Under the pieces are notes generated by a model, which saw only the letters and a list, made by a program, of their open reading frames with translations, was not told where the DNA came from and made no database searches. Positions 53,445-53,584 of a DNA stretch of 53,584 nucleotides are shown here, one piece after another. How positions within the stretch are numbered: position 1 is the stretch's first letter; every line of letters begins with the position of its first letter. Made by a program: the position numbers and the translations under genes. Source of the stretch: Hyphomicrobiales bacterium. Lineage in GTDB: Bacteria; Pseudomonadota; Alphaproteobacteria; Rhizobiales; JAJFHR01. The stretch is from NCBI GenBank assembly GCA_021775475.1, contig JAJFHS010000012.1, positions 1 through 53,584 of the forward strand, written 5' to 3'.

Positions 53445-53584
53445 GTGACGTGCTCCCCTGAAAGCTCCTCGATTTTAAGTTAGTCTGTTTTCAATCAGGA
53501 GACGGACAATGAAGCGATCACGGTTTAGCGAAGAACAGATTATCGGAATATTGAAAGAACATCAGGCTGGCATGACGGCTGTTG
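53445..53584 (+). mobile_element. IS3-family element end (right copy, partial)
   Basis: This is an exact inverted copy of bases 2-141. The IS end probably begins at TGACGTGCTCCCC (53446). The leader holds AGGAGA and the orfA start. The rest of the element runs off the right edge. Confidence 0.85.
53509..53584 (+). CDS. IS3-family transposase OrfA, N-terminal fragment
   Basis: ATG at 53509 begins the same 25 codons as the left fragment (MKRSRFSEEQIIGILKEHQ and six more). It is cut by the window edge. It shows the beginning of an OrfA helix-turn-helix domain. Confidence 0.8.
   Translation, partial: MKRSRFSEEQIIGILKEHQAGMTAV

Overview
The window looks like a chromosomal piece of a mid-GC (about half G+C) alphaproteobacterium, probably Rhodospirillales or a close relative. 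The pointers are the short HisG with HisZ, a long alphaproteobacterial-type HisS, the block of M16 protease pair, DUF3035 lipoprotein, lspA, ileS and ribF, a TIGR01459 HAD protein, CheZ-type phosphatases, DUF992, and candidate CtrA-like (TTAACCAT) and RpoH-like sites. Both ends run into the same sequence in inverted orientation: an IS3-family terminal repeat plus the first 25 codons of its transposase. This looks more like an assembly break at a repeated IS than a transposon, because most of what lies between is housekeeping.

Layout. 1-826: IS end, repeat-rich DNA and a GIY-YIG nuclease gene flanked by two copies of one palindrome. 827-3954: mutL and pgi. 4051-8214: a LysR regulator divergent from a CmuA-like fused methyltransferase/corrinoid protein, then a YeeE/YedE (TsuA-like) sulfur transporter. 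8226-12485: an MFS exporter and RpiR regulator sharing a double-palindrome operator, a DUF4142 plus Tat-exported cupredoxin pair, and an AraC regulator. 12482-20874: two M16 subunits, DUF3035 lipoprotein, lspA, ileS, ribF, MaoC hydratase. 21196-24702: CheY, CheZ, HAD protein, and an EAL protein with damaged catalytic motifs. 25042-27299: groESL with an RpoH-like promoter, CIRCE and terminator. 27425-32279: a FemAB/CelD-like acetyltransferase and hisS-hisZ-hisG. 32602-39136: a second CheZ-like protein, malate synthase and glycolate oxidase (glcDEF). 39316-42374: envelope genes (lipoprotein, outer-membrane protein, cytochrome c, DUF992). 42610-53231: solute uptake, with tctCBA plus a FAH-family enzyme and a ketopantoate-reductase-like enzyme, aspartate dehydrogenase, a TAXI-TRAP transporter and a universal stress protein. 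53232-53584: three repeat types and the second IS end.

How the parts work together. GlcDEF oxidises glycolate to glyoxylate and malate synthase condenses it with acetyl-CoA, so this operon-like block feeds two-carbon compounds into the TCA cycle. LspA processes lipoproteins, several of which are predicted here. Both solute-binding-protein genes (tctC and the TAXI gene) are followed by a stable hairpin before their membrane subunits, which fits a larger supply of the binding protein. The least understood parts are the CmuA-like protein, which lacks the usual His-x-Cys zinc motif and sits beside a sulfur transporter, and the palindromes around the GIY-YIG gene, which show a compensatory base change. 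No rRNA, tRNA, CRISPR array or phage genes were seen.
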